A stretch of DNA of 64,000 bases from Rhodobacteraceae bacterium 63075 (GCA_003417655.1 QVMW01000014.1:1-64000), one strand, 5' to 3'; shown: positions 41,645 to 50,470, counted from the first letter of the stretch. The notes: generated by a model from the sequence alone, not told the origin. Made by a program: numbers and translations.

Positions 41645-42103
41645 TTACACGGGCAGTGCCGTGGTCTTGAAGACGGTGCGCAGCGCGAAGCTCGACTGCA
41701 TCTGCGTCACGCCCGGCAGCCGGGCGAGATGCTGCCGGTGAATCCGTGCAAAATCATCGGTGTTCTCGGCGACGACCTTGAGGATGTAATCCGCCGTCCC
41801 TGCCATCAGGTGACATTCGAGGACATCCGGAATGCGCGAAACGGCCTTCTCGAAGGCATCGAGCACCTCGTCGGCCTGCGCCTGAAGCGTGATCTCGACG
41901 AAGACGGTCGTCGGCATGCCCATCTTGCGCGCATCCAGCAGCGTCACGTATTGGCGGATGAAGCCTTCCTGCTCCAGCCTCTGCACCCGCCGGTGACAGG
42001 CGCTCGCGCTCAGCGCGACGGCCTCGCTCAACTCCGCGTTGGAAATGCGCCCCTGATTCTGCATGATCCTCAGAATCCGCCGATCTGTTTCATCCAGTTG
42101 CAT
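41645..42103 (-). CDS. Lrp/AsnC-family regulator of alanine dehydrogenase
   Basis: The 152-residue protein has the N-terminal helix-turn-helix LDETDRRILRIMQNQGRISNAELSEAVALSASACHRRVQRLE and the C-terminal RAM ligand domain (PDVLECHLMAGTADYILKVV). It is divergent from ald, the typical arrangement of AldR-like activators that respond to alanine. The 143-bp spacer contains several TTCGC/GCGAA-like boxes that could be its sites. Confidence 0.88.
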   Translation of the reverse strand: MQLDETDRRILRIMQNQGRISNAELSEAVALSASACHRRVQRLEQEGFIRQYVTLLDARKMGMPTTVFVEITLQAQADEVLDAFEKAVSRIPDVLECHLMAGTADYILKVVAENTDDFARIHRQHLARLPGVTQMQSSFALRTVFKTTALPV

Positions 42104-42246
42104 ATTCGCAAGTTCCTTTCGCGTTTTGCATTGTTATCCGCAGATTCTTCGCAAAAGTCCATCACCCGCGCCTCATATGCGGATCGCTTTGCTCACGATC
42201 TGCGGCACGCTCGGCCAAAGCGCGTTCAAGCAGAGGGAGACACGCC

Positions 42247-43365
42247 ATGAAGATCGGATGCCCGACAGAGATCAAGCCACAAGAGTTCCGCGTCGGGGTC
42301 ACGCCCAACGCCGCCGAGGAAGCCGTCCTGCGCGGCCACGAGGTGCTGATCCAGAAAGGTGCCGGGATCGGCGCTGGTTTCCTGGATGAGGATTACACCG
42401 CCGTCGGCGCGAAGATCATCGACACCGCCGAGGAAGTCTTCGCCAGCGCCGAGATGATCGTGAAGGTCAAGGAGCCGCAGGCCGGCGAGCGCAAGATGCT
42501 CCGCGAGGGCCAGCTTCTCTTCACCTATCTTCACCTCGCCCCCGACCCCGACCAGACGCGCGACCTGCTCGACAGCGGCTGCACCGCCATCGCCTACGAG
42601 ACGGTCACGGACCGCGCGGGCGGCCTGCCGCTCCTTGCGCCGATGTCCGAAGTCGCCGGGCGTCTCGCGCCGCAGATGGGCGCGTGGACGCTGCAAAAGG
42701 CCAATGGCGGCCGCGGCGTGCTCATGGGCGGTGTCCCCGGCGTCGGCCCGGCACGTGTCGTCGTGATCGGCGGCGGCGTCGTCGGCACCCATGCCGCGAA
42801 GATCGCCGCGGGAATGGGCGCGGATGTGACCGTGCTCGACCGCTCCCTGCCCCGCCTGCGCTACCTCGATGATGTCTATGGCGGCACCTTCAAGAACCAG
42901 TATTCCACCGCAGGTGCCACCGCCGGGCTGATCCGCGAGGCCGACATGGTCATCGGCGCGGTGCTGATCCCCGGCGGTGCCGCGCCCAAGCTCATCTCGC
43001 GCGCGGACCTTTCCGACATGAAGCCCGGCGCGGCGCTTGTCGATGTCGCCATCGACCAGGGCGGCTGCTTCGAGACCTCGAAGGCCACGACCCATGCCGA
43101 CCCGATCTACGAGGTCGACGGGATCATGCATTACTGCGTCGCCAACATGCCCGGCGCCGTCGCGCGCACCTCCACCATCGCGCTCGGCAACGCCACGATG
43201 CCCTTCATGCTCTCGCTCGCCGCCAAGGGCTGGAAGCAGGCCTGCGCGGATGATCCGCACCTCAAGGCCGGGCTCAACGTCCATGCCGGCAAGCTGACCT
43301 ACGCCGCCGTCGGCGAAGCTCTCGGCATCGACTGGATCACAGCAGATCAGGCCATCGCAAGCTGA
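42247..43365 (+). CDS. ald: Alanine dehydrogenase
   Basis: The 372-residue enzyme begins [20 protein letters not shown] and has [11 protein letters not shown], the catalytic-region [19 protein letters not shown], the NAD loop [22 protein letters not shown] and [17 protein letters not shown]. It interconverts L-alanine with pyruvate, ammonia and NADH. Regulation by the divergent Lrp-type gene is likely. A strong terminator follows. Confidence 0.95.
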   Translation: MKIGCPTEIKPQEFRVGVTPNAAEEAVLRGHEVLIQKGAGIGAGFLDEDYTAVGAKIIDTAEEVFASAEMIVKVKEPQAGERKMLREGQLLFTYLHLAPDPDQTRDLLDSGCTAIAYETVTDRAGGLPLLAPMSEVAGRLAPQMGAWTLQKANGGRGVLMGGVPGVGPARVVVIGGGVVGTHAAKIAAGMGADVTVLDRSLPRLRYLDDVYGGTFKNQYSTAGATAGLIREADMVIGAVLIPGGAAPKLISRADLSDMKPGAALVDVAIDQGGCFETSKATTHADPIYEVDGIMHYCVANMPGAVARTSTIALGNATMPFMLSLAAKGWKQACADDPHLKAGLNVHAGKLTYAAVGEALGIDWITADQAIAS

Positions 43366-43389
43366 TCGCCGCCCGTCAGCTCGAATGAG

Positions 43390-43421
43390 ACGGCGCCTTC
43401 CCTCCGGAGGCGCCGTTTTTC
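43390..43421 (+). terminator. Rho-independent terminator of ald
   Basis: A 9-bp stem (ACGGCGCCT and complement) with a 9-nt loop is followed by TTTTTC. It begins 25 bp after the ald stop. Confidence 0.85.
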
Positions 43422-43545
43422 GTCGGGAGTCCTGAACCCGCAGCTCTGGCCGCAGGTATCTCGCAATACCGCGCAAGACGGCGCGCGGGCTCATCATGCG
43501 CAAACATGACGACCGGCGATGCAGGGAAAGGGAGAACAAAACCCG

Positions 43546-43622
43546 TGGTAGCGTGAGGCGGACTTGAACCGCCGACCCCAGCATTATGAGTGCTGTGCTC
43601 TAACCAGCTGAGCTATCACGCC
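43546..43622 (-). tRNA. tRNA-Met (CAU), elongator type
   Basis: The 77-nt minus-strand cloverleaf includes an encoded CCA. The acceptor stem is GGCGTGA/TCACGCT with a G-U first pair. The D arm is TAGCTCAGCTGGTTAGAGC, the anticodon stem CAGCA/TGCTG with loop CTCATAA (anticodon CAT), and the T arm GGCGGTTCAAGTCCGCC. The anticodon stem lacks the three G-C pairs of initiator tRNA. The ACAGCA-CTCATAA-TGCTGGGGTC pattern matches elongator Met rather than lysidine tRNA-Ile2. Confidence 0.93.
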
Positions 43623-43692
43623 ATACCACGGGTTGATGTGAGGCGAATTAGCGGGGCCGCCTCACGGTGTCAAACACAAAACGCGCGCCCGC

Positions 43693-44499
43693 TCACGCTT
43701 CCTTGCGGATTTCCACCTGATGAGGATAGGGGATCGAGACGCCGCCCTTGTCGAAGGCTTCCTTGACCGCCTTGGTCATCTCGAACTTGATGTCCCAGTA
43801 ATCCGCCGCATCGCACCACAGCCGCGCCGTCAGGTCGACGCTGCTGCTCCCGAGGTTCGTGACCCGGACCCAAGGCGCGGGGTCGTCATGCACCCGCGTA
43901 TCCTTCTTGGCCAGATCCGTGATGATCTTCATGGCCTTGTCCGCATCATCGCCGTAATCGATCCCGAAAGTCAGGTCCACACGGCGCGTGTCATAATGCG
44001 AGACATTGGTGATGATCGAGCCCCAGGCCTGCCCGTTGGGCACGATGATCTGGACATTGTCGGGCGTGACCAGTTCGGTGATGAAGAGGTTCACGTCCTT
44101 GACCGTGCCCGCTGTCCCGCCGATATCGACATACTGGCCGAGCTTGTAGGGCCGGAACAGGATCAGCATGAACCCTGCCGCCAGGTCGCTGAGCGTGCCT
44201 TGCAGCGCCAGTCCGATCGCCAGCGTCGCCGCGCCCAGAACCGCGACAAGCGAGGTCGCCTCGATCCCGAAGATGCCCAGCACCGCGACCAGCACCATGA
44301 GCAGGATGACCCATTTCACGACAGAGGCCACGAAGTTGCCGAGCGTGTCGTCGATGTTCTCGTTGGCATTGACCTTGCGCCGGATGAGCCCGCTGACCAG
44401 CCCGGCCACGAGCCAGCCGATGATCAGGACGACAAGCGCCTTGACCGCGTTCATGACGAGAGGCGCATAGGCGCCCAGTGAATCCATAAATGCTTCCAT
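43693..44499 (-). CDS. Small-conductance mechanosensitive channel, MscS family
   Basis: The 268-residue protein has three membrane segments (VMNAVKALVVLIIGWLVAGLV, VVKWVILLMVLVAVLGIFG, LVAVLGAATLAIGLALQG). The third is the Gly/Ala-rich pore helix ending LSDLAAGFMLILFRPYKLGQYVDIGG. A cytosolic beta/alpha-beta vestibule follows, with VPNGQAWGSIITNVS. It releases solutes on hypo-osmotic shock. It stands alone downstream of the tRNA gene. Confidence 0.9.
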   Translation of the reverse strand: MEAFMDSLGAYAPLVMNAVKALVVLIIGWLVAGLVSGLIRRKVNANENIDDTLGNFVASVVKWVILLMVLVAVLGIFGIEATSLVAVLGAATLAIGLALQGTLSDLAAGFMLILFRPYKLGQYVDIGGTAGTVKDVNLFITELVTPDNVQIIVPNGQAWGSIITNVSHYDTRRVDLTFGIDYGDDADKAMKIITDLAKKDTRVHDDPAPWVRVTNLGSSSVDLTARLWCDAADYWDIKFEMTKAVKEAFDKGGVSIPYPHQVEIRKEA

Positions 44500-44617
44500 G
44501 AAAGCCCCCGATTGTTACCGCGAGGCGGCCCGATACCGCCTCTTCAGATGCGCGCCTACCTCATGGCAAGCGTGCCTTACAGGGTCTTTTTGTCAAGTTT
44601 TTCCCCGCGCCCGTGCC

Positions 44618-45064
44618 TCAGCCCGGCAGCGTTCCGGTCAACACGTAGCGCAATATGTCGGCGACCTGCCCGGGCTCGCGCGCCACGGCCAAAGCCGCCG
44701 CATCCACCTCCTTGAGGGCATGGTCATGCTCGGGCGGTTGCAGGATGACAAGGCTCTTGCCGAGCGCGCTCGCCACACCCGCGTCGAAGGCCGCGTTCCA
44801 TTGCTTGTACTTGTCCCCGAAGCGCACGACGACGACATCGGCCTCGGCGAGGCCCTTGCGCGTGCGGATCGCGTTGACCATCGCGCCCTTGTGGTCATGC
44901 CAGTACTTGCTGTCCTCGCTCCCGAGGATCGCCACGCCACAATCGTCCGAGGCGGAATGGTCCGTCACCGGCGCGGAAAACGCGACGTCCAGCCCCTCGC
45001 AGGCCGCCTCGATCTCGGCGCGCCAGTCGGTGTGAATCTCTCCGCTCAAATAGACGTTCAGCAT
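44618..45064 (-). CDS. YtoQ-family protein (deoxyribosyltransferase-like fold)
   Basis: The 148-residue protein fits the YtoQ family: MLNVYLSGEIHTDWR at the start, APVTDHSASDDCG, then SKYWHDHKGAMVNAIRTRKGL and FGDKYKQWNAAFDAGVA. The fold is related to nucleoside 2-deoxyribosyltransferases, but no activity is established. It lies 12 bp downstream of a methyltransferase gene in the same direction. Confidence 0.85.
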   Translation of the reverse strand: MLNVYLSGEIHTDWRAEIEAACEGLDVAFSAPVTDHSASDDCGVAILGSEDSKYWHDHKGAMVNAIRTRKGLAEADVVVVRFGDKYKQWNAAFDAGVASALGKSLVILQPPEHDHALKEVDAAALAVAREPGQVADILRYVLTGTLPG

Positions 45065-45076
45065 GTCTCGCTCCCT

Positions 45077-45736
45077 TTATTTCGGAGCCGCGACCATACC
45101 AGCCTGGCGCTTGCGCGCAACGATGTAGCGCGAGATTGTCGGCGCGCTCAGGGCCTCGATGATCTCGAAGCCCGCCGCCTCGACCTGCGCCTCCAGCGCG
45201 CGGCTCGTGACGAAGCTCACATGCCGCGGGGCCTTACCGAACACGCGCATCAAGGGGATGAGCGCCCCGAAAGCCAGCCGCTTGAGCGCGCCGACATCCT
45301 TCAGGCAAGGCGTTTTCGAGATGAAGAGCCCGCCCTCGGGAAGCGCGTCATGGATCGCGGGAAACGCCGCCGGCATATCCTCGATCAGGTGGAAGATGTT
45401 GTGCCCCATGATGACATCCGGCCTCTCGGCACGGTCCAGGGCCGCCATCACATCCAGCGCCTCGAACCGCGCGTTGCCGGCCTCCGCCTCCGCAGCCCTG
45501 CCGCGCGCGATCTCGACCATTTTTGGCGAGATATCCGTGCCGAGGATCTCGCGCACATGCCCGGCCAGCCTCAGCGCCGTGGAACCCGTCCCGCAGCCTA
45601 GCTCCAACACGCGATGCTCCGGCGCGAGATAGCTCGCAGAGCGCTCCAACGTCAGCTCATAGGCCGCCTCATCGGAAATCGCCTGCCCGCCATATTTCGG
45701 CGCGACCCCGTCCCAGAATGCAGCATCGGTTTTCAT
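45077..45736 (-). CDS. Class I SAM-dependent methyltransferase
   Basis: The 219-residue protein has the SAM motif I VLELGCGTGSTALRLA, then ILGTDISPKMVEIAR and a post-I region VIMGHNIFHLIEDM, typical of small-molecule methyltransferases of the UbiE/Methyltransf_11 type. The substrate is unknown. I placed the start at 45736 (MKTDAAFWDG), where AGGA lies upstream; 15 further codons are open to 45781. It is divergent from a LysR regulator, which may control it. Confidence 0.82.
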   Translation of the reverse strand: MKTDAAFWDGVAPKYGGQAISDEAAYELTLERSASYLAPEHRVLELGCGTGSTALRLAGHVREILGTDISPKMVEIARGRAAEAEAGNARFEALDVMAALDRAERPDVIMGHNIFHLIEDMPAAFPAIHDALPEGGLFISKTPCLKDVGALKRLAFGALIPLMRVFGKAPRHVSFVTSRALEAQVEAAGFEIIEALSAPTISRYIVARKRQAGMVAAPK

Positions 45737-45795
45737 GTCCTGTCCTTCCTGACCATTGCCGCTCCCCTGATACATGCGCATGATTGGCCCGTGAA

Positions 45796-45823
45796 TTGAC
45801 TAAATTTGCAAGGCTTCTATACA
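45796..45823 (+). promoter_or_regulatory. Sigma-70 promoter of the LysR gene
   Basis: TTGACT (45796-45801) and TATACA (45818-45823) are separated by 16 bp. The predicted start of transcription falls at about 45830-45831, on the ATG itself, so the mRNA may be leaderless. A direct repeat ATTTGCA (45804-45810 and 45825-45831), spaced 21 bp, could be a regulator site. Confidence 0.55.
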
Positions 45824-45830
45824 TATTTGC

Positions 45831-46712
45831 ATGAATAATACGCCCGACTGGACTCTCCTGCGCGCCTTCCTCGAAACGGCGCAGACCGGCTCACTCTCAG
45901 CCGCCGCCCGCCGCCTCGGCCTCACCCAGCCGACCCTGAGCCGCCAGGTCGCCGCGCTGGAAGACGCCACCGGCCTGATGCTCTTCGAGCGTGTCGGACG
46001 CGGCCTGGCGCTGACGGAGGCGGGCCGCGAGCTGCTCCCCCATGCGCGCCGGATGGGGGAAGCGGCCGAGCGTCTGTCCTTCTCGGTCACGGCGCTCGGC
46101 TCCGACCTTTCCGGCCCGGTGCGCATCTCGGCAAGCTATGCCTATGCCGCCTACCTCCTGCCGGGGTTTCTGGGGCGGATCAAGCAGGCCGCGCCCCGGA
46201 TTCACCCCGAAATCATCGCCAGCGACGACATCTCCGACCTGATGCGCCGCGAAGCCGATATCGCCGTGCGCCACCTGCGCCCCGAAGAGCCCGAGCTCGT
46301 CGCCCGGCTGGTTTTCGAGGCCCGCGGTCACTTCTACGCCGCCCCCGCGCTTCTCGCCCGCCAGGGCCGCCCGGACACCAAGGAAGCGCTCGCCGCGATG
46401 GACTGGGTCGGCTTTGGCGACGATACACGCTTTCTTTCCTACGCCGCCGAACTCGGTATTCCGCTGCAGCCCTCGGCCTTCCAGGCCAGCTCGGAGAACG
46501 GCATCACGGCCTGGGAAATGGCCAAGGCCGGGCTCGGCGTCTGCGCCATGGAGGAAAGCATCGCCGCGCTCAGCCCCGAGATGGAGCCGCTTCTGGCCAG
46601 CGAGATCGACATCACCTTTCCGGTCTGGCTCGTGACCCATCGCGAGATCCACACCAGCCCCAGGATCAGGCTGGTCTTCGACATGCTGGCCGAGGCCTTC
46701 TCGGCGCGCTGA
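45831..46712 (+). CDS. LysR-family transcriptional regulator
   Basis: The 293-residue protein has the N-terminal winged helix (WTLLRAFLETAQTGSLSAAARRLGLTQPTLSRQVAALE) and the effector domain (GPVRISASYAYAAYLLPGFLGRI, and IAVRHLRPEEPELVARLVFEA). It is divergent from the methyltransferase-ytoQ unit, a usual arrangement for a LysR regulator and its target. The inducer is unknown. Confidence 0.88.
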   Translation: MNNTPDWTLLRAFLETAQTGSLSAAARRLGLTQPTLSRQVAALEDATGLMLFERVGRGLALTEAGRELLPHARRMGEAAERLSFSVTALGSDLSGPVRISASYAYAAYLLPGFLGRIKQAAPRIHPEIIASDDISDLMRREADIAVRHLRPEEPELVARLVFEARGHFYAAPALLARQGRPDTKEALAAMDWVGFGDDTRFLSYAAELGIPLQPSAFQASSENGITAWEMAKAGLGVCAMEESIAALSPEMEPLLASEIDITFPVWLVTHREIHTSPRIRLVFDMLAEAFSAR

Positions 46713-46809
46713 TCCGCAGGTATCGAAGCCCGAATACCCGGGCGCACCCTCAGCCAACGCGGCGGTGGCGGCGCGGGGTGGGCGGGCGGGCGCGACGCCA
46801 CCGCCGCGA

Positions 46810-49203
46810 TCAGCCCCGGAGCACGCCGCCCGTGGCCTTGCTCACCTTCTCGACGATCTTGGCCGAGACCGCCTCGATATCCTCGTCCTTCAGCGTCGCA
46901 TCCGCGGGCTGCATCCGCACGGTCACGGCAAGGCTCTTCTTGCCCTCGCCGAGGCTGCCGCCGATGAACTCGTCGAAGACGCGCACCTCCTCGATCAGCG
47001 CCTTGTCGGCCCCCGCAGCGGCATTCGCCAGCGAAAGCGCCTCCACATCCGCATCCACGACAAAGGCGAAGTCCCGTTCCACCGCCTGCAAATCGCTCGC
47101 CTTGAGCGCCGCCCGCGTGGCGTTCTTCTTGCGCGTGGCAGGCACTTCCGCAGGCCAGATCGTGAAGGCCACAGCCGGCCCCTTCACGTCCAGCGCCTTC
47201 AAGACCTTCGGATGCAGCTCGCCGAAGACGCCGAGCGTCTTCTTCGGCCCGAGGCAGATCCGGCCGTGCCGCCCGGGATGCCACCAGGCCTCGCCGCCGC
47301 GCAGGATCTGGACCTTGGCCGGCGCGCCGATGGCGCCCAGCACGGCCTCCGCATCGGCCTTGGCGTCAAAAAGATCGACAGCGCGGCTCTCGCCGTGCAC
47401 ATCCTTCGGCCCCGTGCGTCCCACGAGCAGGCCGGAAACCTGCAAGCGCTGCTCCTCCGGCTCGCCACCGTGGAAGACGGGGCCAACCTCGAAAAGCGCA
47501 AGATCCGCGAAGCCGCGCGCCTGGTTGCGCGCCGCCGCCTGCAGGAGCCCCACGAGCAGGTCGGGCCGCATGTGGCTCATCTCCGAGGAGATCGGGTTTT
47601 CCAGCATCGTCGCGTCCCCGCCGCCGCCGAAGAGCGCCGCGCTGGCCTGGTCGACGAAGGAATATGTCACGCATTCGTTGTAGCCCAGTGCCGCCGCCAT
47701 GCGCCTTGCCGCCTGCTCACGCTTCTGGAGCGGCAGCAGGATCGGCTCCGCCACGCCCGCACCGCGCGGCAGGGGCTTGCCTTCGAGCTTCGTTAGCGAG
47801 GCCACCCGCGCCACCTCCTCGACGAGATCCGCCTCGCCCAGCACATCGGGCCGCCAGCTCGGCACATGCGCCATGTCGCCCTTCAGCTCGAAGCCCAGCG
47901 CCTCGAGCGTCGCGCGCTGTTCGGCCTCGGGGATCTCCATCCCCACGAGGCTCTGCACGCGCGCAGGATCGAGCTTGTAAGCGCGGCTCACATCGGGCAC
48001 CTCCCCCGCGATGACCACCTCGGAAGGCTCCCCGCCGCACAGCTCCATGATCATCGCCGTGGCATCCTCGATGGCCTGCCGGTTATAGCCCGGGTCGATC
48101 CCGCGTTCGTTGCGATAGCGCGCATCGGAATTGATCTTGAGCGCGCGGCCCGTCATGGCGATCTGGATATGATCCCAGTAGGCCGCCTCGAGAAAGACAT
48201 CCGTCGTCTCTTCGGTGCAGCCCGTCTCCAGCCCGCCCATGACACCGGCGATGCTTTCCACGCCCGTCTCATCCGAGATCACGACCTGCCCCGCGCCGAA
48301 GGTGTATTCCTTCTCGTCCAGCCCCGTGAGCGTCTCGCCGCCCTGCGTGTAGTGAATGCGCAGATCGCCCGAAACCTTGGCCGCGTCGAAGACGTGCAGG
48401 GGGCGGTTGCGATCGAAGGTGAAGTAGTTCGTCACATCGACCAGCTTCGAAATCGGGCGCAGCCCGATCGCCTTGAGGCGCTGTTGCAGCCACTCGGGGC
48501 TCGGCCCGTTCGTCACGCCCCTGATGAGGCGGCCCATGAAGACCGGCGCATCGCCGCGCGCGTCTTCGTCGATCATCACGTTGATCGGCGAGGGGAACGT
48601 GCCCGCGACATCATGCTCTTGCACGGGCTTGAGCGTCCCCAAACCCCGCGCGGCCAGATCCCGCGCGATGCCCCGCACGCCCAGCGCATCGGGGCGGTTC
48701 GGCGTGATGGCGATCTCGATGACCGGGTCGACCTTGGCAGGGTCGTTCTCGGCCAGCCAGTCGGTGAACTTCTGGCCCACCTCGCCGGAGGGCAGCTCGA
48801 TGATGCCGTCATGCTCGTCGGAAAGCTCCAGCTCGCGCTCGGAGGCCATCATCCCGTGGCTCTCCACGCCGCGGATCTTGCCCACGGAGAGCGTCAGGTC
48901 GATCCCCGGCACGTAATCGCCCGGCTTGCAGACCACCACGGTGATCCCCTCCCGCGCATTGGGCGCGCCGCAGATGATCTGCTTGTCGCCCTCGTCCGTC
49001 GCCACGGTGCAAACGCGCAGCCGGTCGGCATCGGGGTGCTGTTCGGCATGGGTCACCTTGCCGAGCGTGAAGGCCCCCAGCCGCTCGGCGGGGTTGAACA
49101 CCTCTTCCACCTCGAGCCCAAGGTCCGTCAGCGCCTCGCAAATCTCGGAAACGCTCGCCTCTGTCTCAAGATGATCTTTCAGCCAGGAGAGTGTGAATTT
49201 CAT
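46810..49203 (-). CDS. pheT: Phenylalanine-tRNA ligase beta subunit
   Basis: The 797-residue subunit contains the N-terminal domain (MKFTLSWLKDHLETEAS) and the EMAP/tRNA-binding domain at about 40-150. The B3/B4 editing domain (GLRPISKLVDVTNYFTFDRNRPLHVFDAAK), the B5 domain and the C-terminal anticodon-binding FDX domain (DLQAVERDFAFVVDADV to VRMQPADATLKDEDIEAV) follow. With PheS it charges tRNA-Phe. Its start codon region is duplicated at 49910-49949, and 1.26 kb of foreign genes separate it from pheS, to which it would normally be adjacent. Confidence 0.95.
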   Translation of the reverse strand: MKFTLSWLKDHLETEASVSEICEALTDLGLEVEEVFNPAERLGAFTLGKVTHAEQHPDADRLRVCTVATDEGDKQIICGAPNAREGITVVVCKPGDYVPGIDLTLSVGKIRGVESHGMMASERELELSDEHDGIIELPSGEVGQKFTDWLAENDPAKVDPVIEIAITPNRPDALGVRGIARDLAARGLGTLKPVQEHDVAGTFPSPINVMIDEDARGDAPVFMGRLIRGVTNGPSPEWLQQRLKAIGLRPISKLVDVTNYFTFDRNRPLHVFDAAKVSGDLRIHYTQGGETLTGLDEKEYTFGAGQVVISDETGVESIAGVMGGLETGCTEETTDVFLEAAYWDHIQIAMTGRALKINSDARYRNERGIDPGYNRQAIEDATAMIMELCGGEPSEVVIAGEVPDVSRAYKLDPARVQSLVGMEIPEAEQRATLEALGFELKGDMAHVPSWRPDVLGEADLVEEVARVASLTKLEGKPLPRGAGVAEPILLPLQKREQAARRMAAALGYNECVTYSFVDQASAALFGGGGDATMLENPISSEMSHMRPDLLVGLLQAAARNQARGFADLALFEVGPVFHGGEPEEQRLQVSGLLVGRTGPKDVHGESRAVDLFDAKADAEAVLGAIGAPAKVQILRGGEAWWHPGRHGRICLGPKKTLGVFGELHPKVLKALDVKGPAVAFTIWPAEVPATRKKNATRAALKASDLQAVERDFAFVVDADVEALSLANAAAGADKALIEEVRVFDEFIGGSLGEGKKSLAVTVRMQPADATLKDEDIEAVSAKIVEKVSKATGGVLRG
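49161..49203. repeat. Direct repeat at the pheT start, functional copy
   Basis: GATGATCTTTCAGCCA, then a variable 6 bp, then TGTGAATTTCAT covers the first codons of pheT in reverse complement. The same blocks, with 5 bp between them, recur at 49910-49949. The two copies bracket the toxin-antitoxin genes. Confidence 0.8.
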
Positions 49204-49296
49204 GGGTTTCCAGCCTCTGAATTGGTCCTGAGCGAGGTAGCGGAATTGATCCACATTGAAAAGGGCTATCCCGCGCGCAAGATCGGCCAGCTCTAA

Positions 49297-49347
49297 AGTG
49301 CACTGTTTAGCACACTCTTTACAGTGCGTTAAACAATGCTATATAAA
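49297..49347 (+). promoter_or_regulatory. Promoter and operator of the toxin-antitoxin module
   Basis: TTTACA (49318-49323) and TATATA (49340-49345) are separated by 16 bp, an AT-rich promoter unlike the surroundings. Around it lie the inverted arms TGTTTA-GCAC (49304-49313) and GTGC-GT-TAAACA (49324-49335) and the palindrome AGTGCACT (49297-49304). These are likely autoregulatory sites for the antitoxin. Confidence 0.6.
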
Positions 49348-49376
49348 ACCCACTCACCCAAACAAGGACCGCCCCG

Positions 49377-49625
49377 ATGCCCCATGCCGTTCTGACAGAC
49401 ATCACCGCCAGCGTCACCGAGCTGCGCCGCAACCCGATGGAAACGCTCGCCGCAGGCCAGGGCGCGCCCGTGGCCATTCTCAACCGCAATGAACCCGCCT
49501 TCTATTGCGTGCCGGCGGATATCTACGAAGAGATGATCGAGATCGTCGAGGACATGGAGCTGAACCGCATCGCGGACGCCCGCGCGCAGGAAGAGGCCCG
49601 GCCCGTGACGCTCGATGAGCTATGA
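49377..49625 (+). CDS. Type II antitoxin, Phd/YefM family
   Basis: The 82-residue protein begins MPHAVLTDITASVTELRRNPMETLAAGQGAPVAILN, the fold of Phd/YefM antitoxins. Its acidic C-terminal helix (YEEMIEIVEDMELNRIADARAQEE) would wrap the toxin. It represses its own operon and neutralises the partner. The gene overlaps the toxin by 11 bp and reads against pheS and pheT. Confidence 0.85.
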   Translation: MPHAVLTDITASVTELRRNPMETLAAGQGAPVAILNRNEPAFYCVPADIYEEMIEIVEDMELNRIADARAQEEARPVTLDEL

Positions 49626-49896
49626 GCTCGAATTCAAGACTTCGGCCTTGAAAGAATGGAACAAGCTCGGCGCATCGCTGCGCGGGCAATTCAAGAAGAA
49701 GCTGGCCGAACGGCTCGACGCGCCGCATGTCCCCGCGGCCAAGCTGCGCGGCAGCACGGGCCGCTACAAGATCAAGCTGCGCAATGCAGGCTATCGGCTG
49801 GTCTATGAAGTCGAAGAGGCGCGTCTTGTCGTCGTGGTCGTGGCCGTGGACAAACGCGCGCGCGGCGGGGTCTATCGGAAGGCGGAGGGGCGGTAG
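49615..49896 (+). CDS. RelE/ParE-family toxin
   Basis: The 93-residue protein has the RelE fold pattern: YELEFKTSALKEWNKLGASLRGQFKKKLAERL, then KLRGSTGRYKIKLRNAGYRLVYEVEEARLVVVVVAVDKRARGGVY. The basic residues in RYKIKLR, GYRL and DKR are those used by RelE to cut mRNA on the ribosome. It starts inside the antitoxin gene. Confidence 0.87.
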   Translation: MSYELEFKTSALKEWNKLGASLRGQFKKKLAERLDAPHVPAAKLRGSTGRYKIKLRNAGYRLVYEVEEARLVVVVVAVDKRARGGVYRKAEGR

Positions 49897-49909
49897 GGGC
49901 TACGCTTGG

Positions 49910-49949
49910 CTGTCACGATGATCTTTCAGCCAAGACGTGTGAATTTCAT
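49910..49949. repeat. Direct repeat: truncated second copy of the pheT start
   Basis: Read on the minus strand this begins ATGAAATTCACAC and continues GGCTGAAAGATCATC as at the real pheT start, with a 1-bp deletion and several changes that shift and end the frame. The ATG overlaps the stop of the upstream membrane-protein gene as ATGA, so this may be where pheT once began. Confidence 0.75.
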
Positions 49950-50470
49950 TTGTCGTCCCTGGTCTTCCTATTTCGCGGTAAGAGTTCCGAAAAAGTTGAA
50001 AAAGCCTCTGACGACACCTGGTCCTTGGGAAAAGACGACTTTCGCATTCTCTCAATAAGTGTGAAGTAGCCCGTCGAGATTTGGTCGCAAAGCTGTTCAA
50101 ATTCTTCGCTATCTGTGCGGCTCCAAAGATCACCGATAATTGAGATCGGTTTGTCGAATTCTACCGCAGCAGCAACAACATCTTCTGGCGCCGTTACAAA
50201 CAGCTCCCCCAGCTTTTCCTTATAAAGGGGATACACCTCGTAGAAGTCGTTCTGCTCTTTACCATATGCAGCCAACCGCAGTTTCTGGATGAGAATAATG
50301 ACTGAGCGAAACATCTCTCTTCTTTCGAGGTGTATCGCATTTTCTCTATCGACACGCTTTTGACGCGAATAAGCGATGTGGCCACTGGCGACGGAAATTA
50401 TTGCCACAATAAGCGGCACCCAAATGGACCAATCAAAATCGTTAGCTTGTTGGCCAAAGGCAAATGTCAC
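49946..50470 (-). CDS. AT-rich membrane-anchored protein of unknown function between pheS and pheT
   Basis: The 174-residue protein has one N-terminal membrane segment (about residues 15-34, [21 protein letters not shown]), then a basic stretch ([18 protein letters not shown]) and a helical cytosolic domain. I do not recognise the family. Base composition is visibly AT-richer than the flanking genes, suggesting transfer. The start is GTG at 50470, overlapping the pheS stop (GTGA). Its stop overlaps the ATG of the truncated pheT start. Confidence 0.75.
   Translation of the reverse strand: MTFAFGQQANDFDWSIWVPLIVAIISVASGHIAYSRQKRVDRENAIHLERREMFRSVIILIQKLRLAAYGKEQNDFYEVYPLYKEKLGELFVTAPEDVVAAAVEFDKPISIIGDLWSRTDSEEFEQLCDQISTGYFTLIERMRKSSFPKDQVSSEAFSTFSELLPRNRKTRDDK

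Noticed and set aside
43546..43622. tRNA with CAU anticodon as initiator tRNA or lysidine tRNA-Ile2
   Set aside because: The anticodon stem lacks the three G-C pairs of initiators, and the anticodon arm and variable loop match elongator Met more closely than Ile2.
49910..49949. A second functional pheT start
   Set aside because: The copied frame ends within a few codons because of a small deletion and changes; only the copy at 49203 leads into the full gene.
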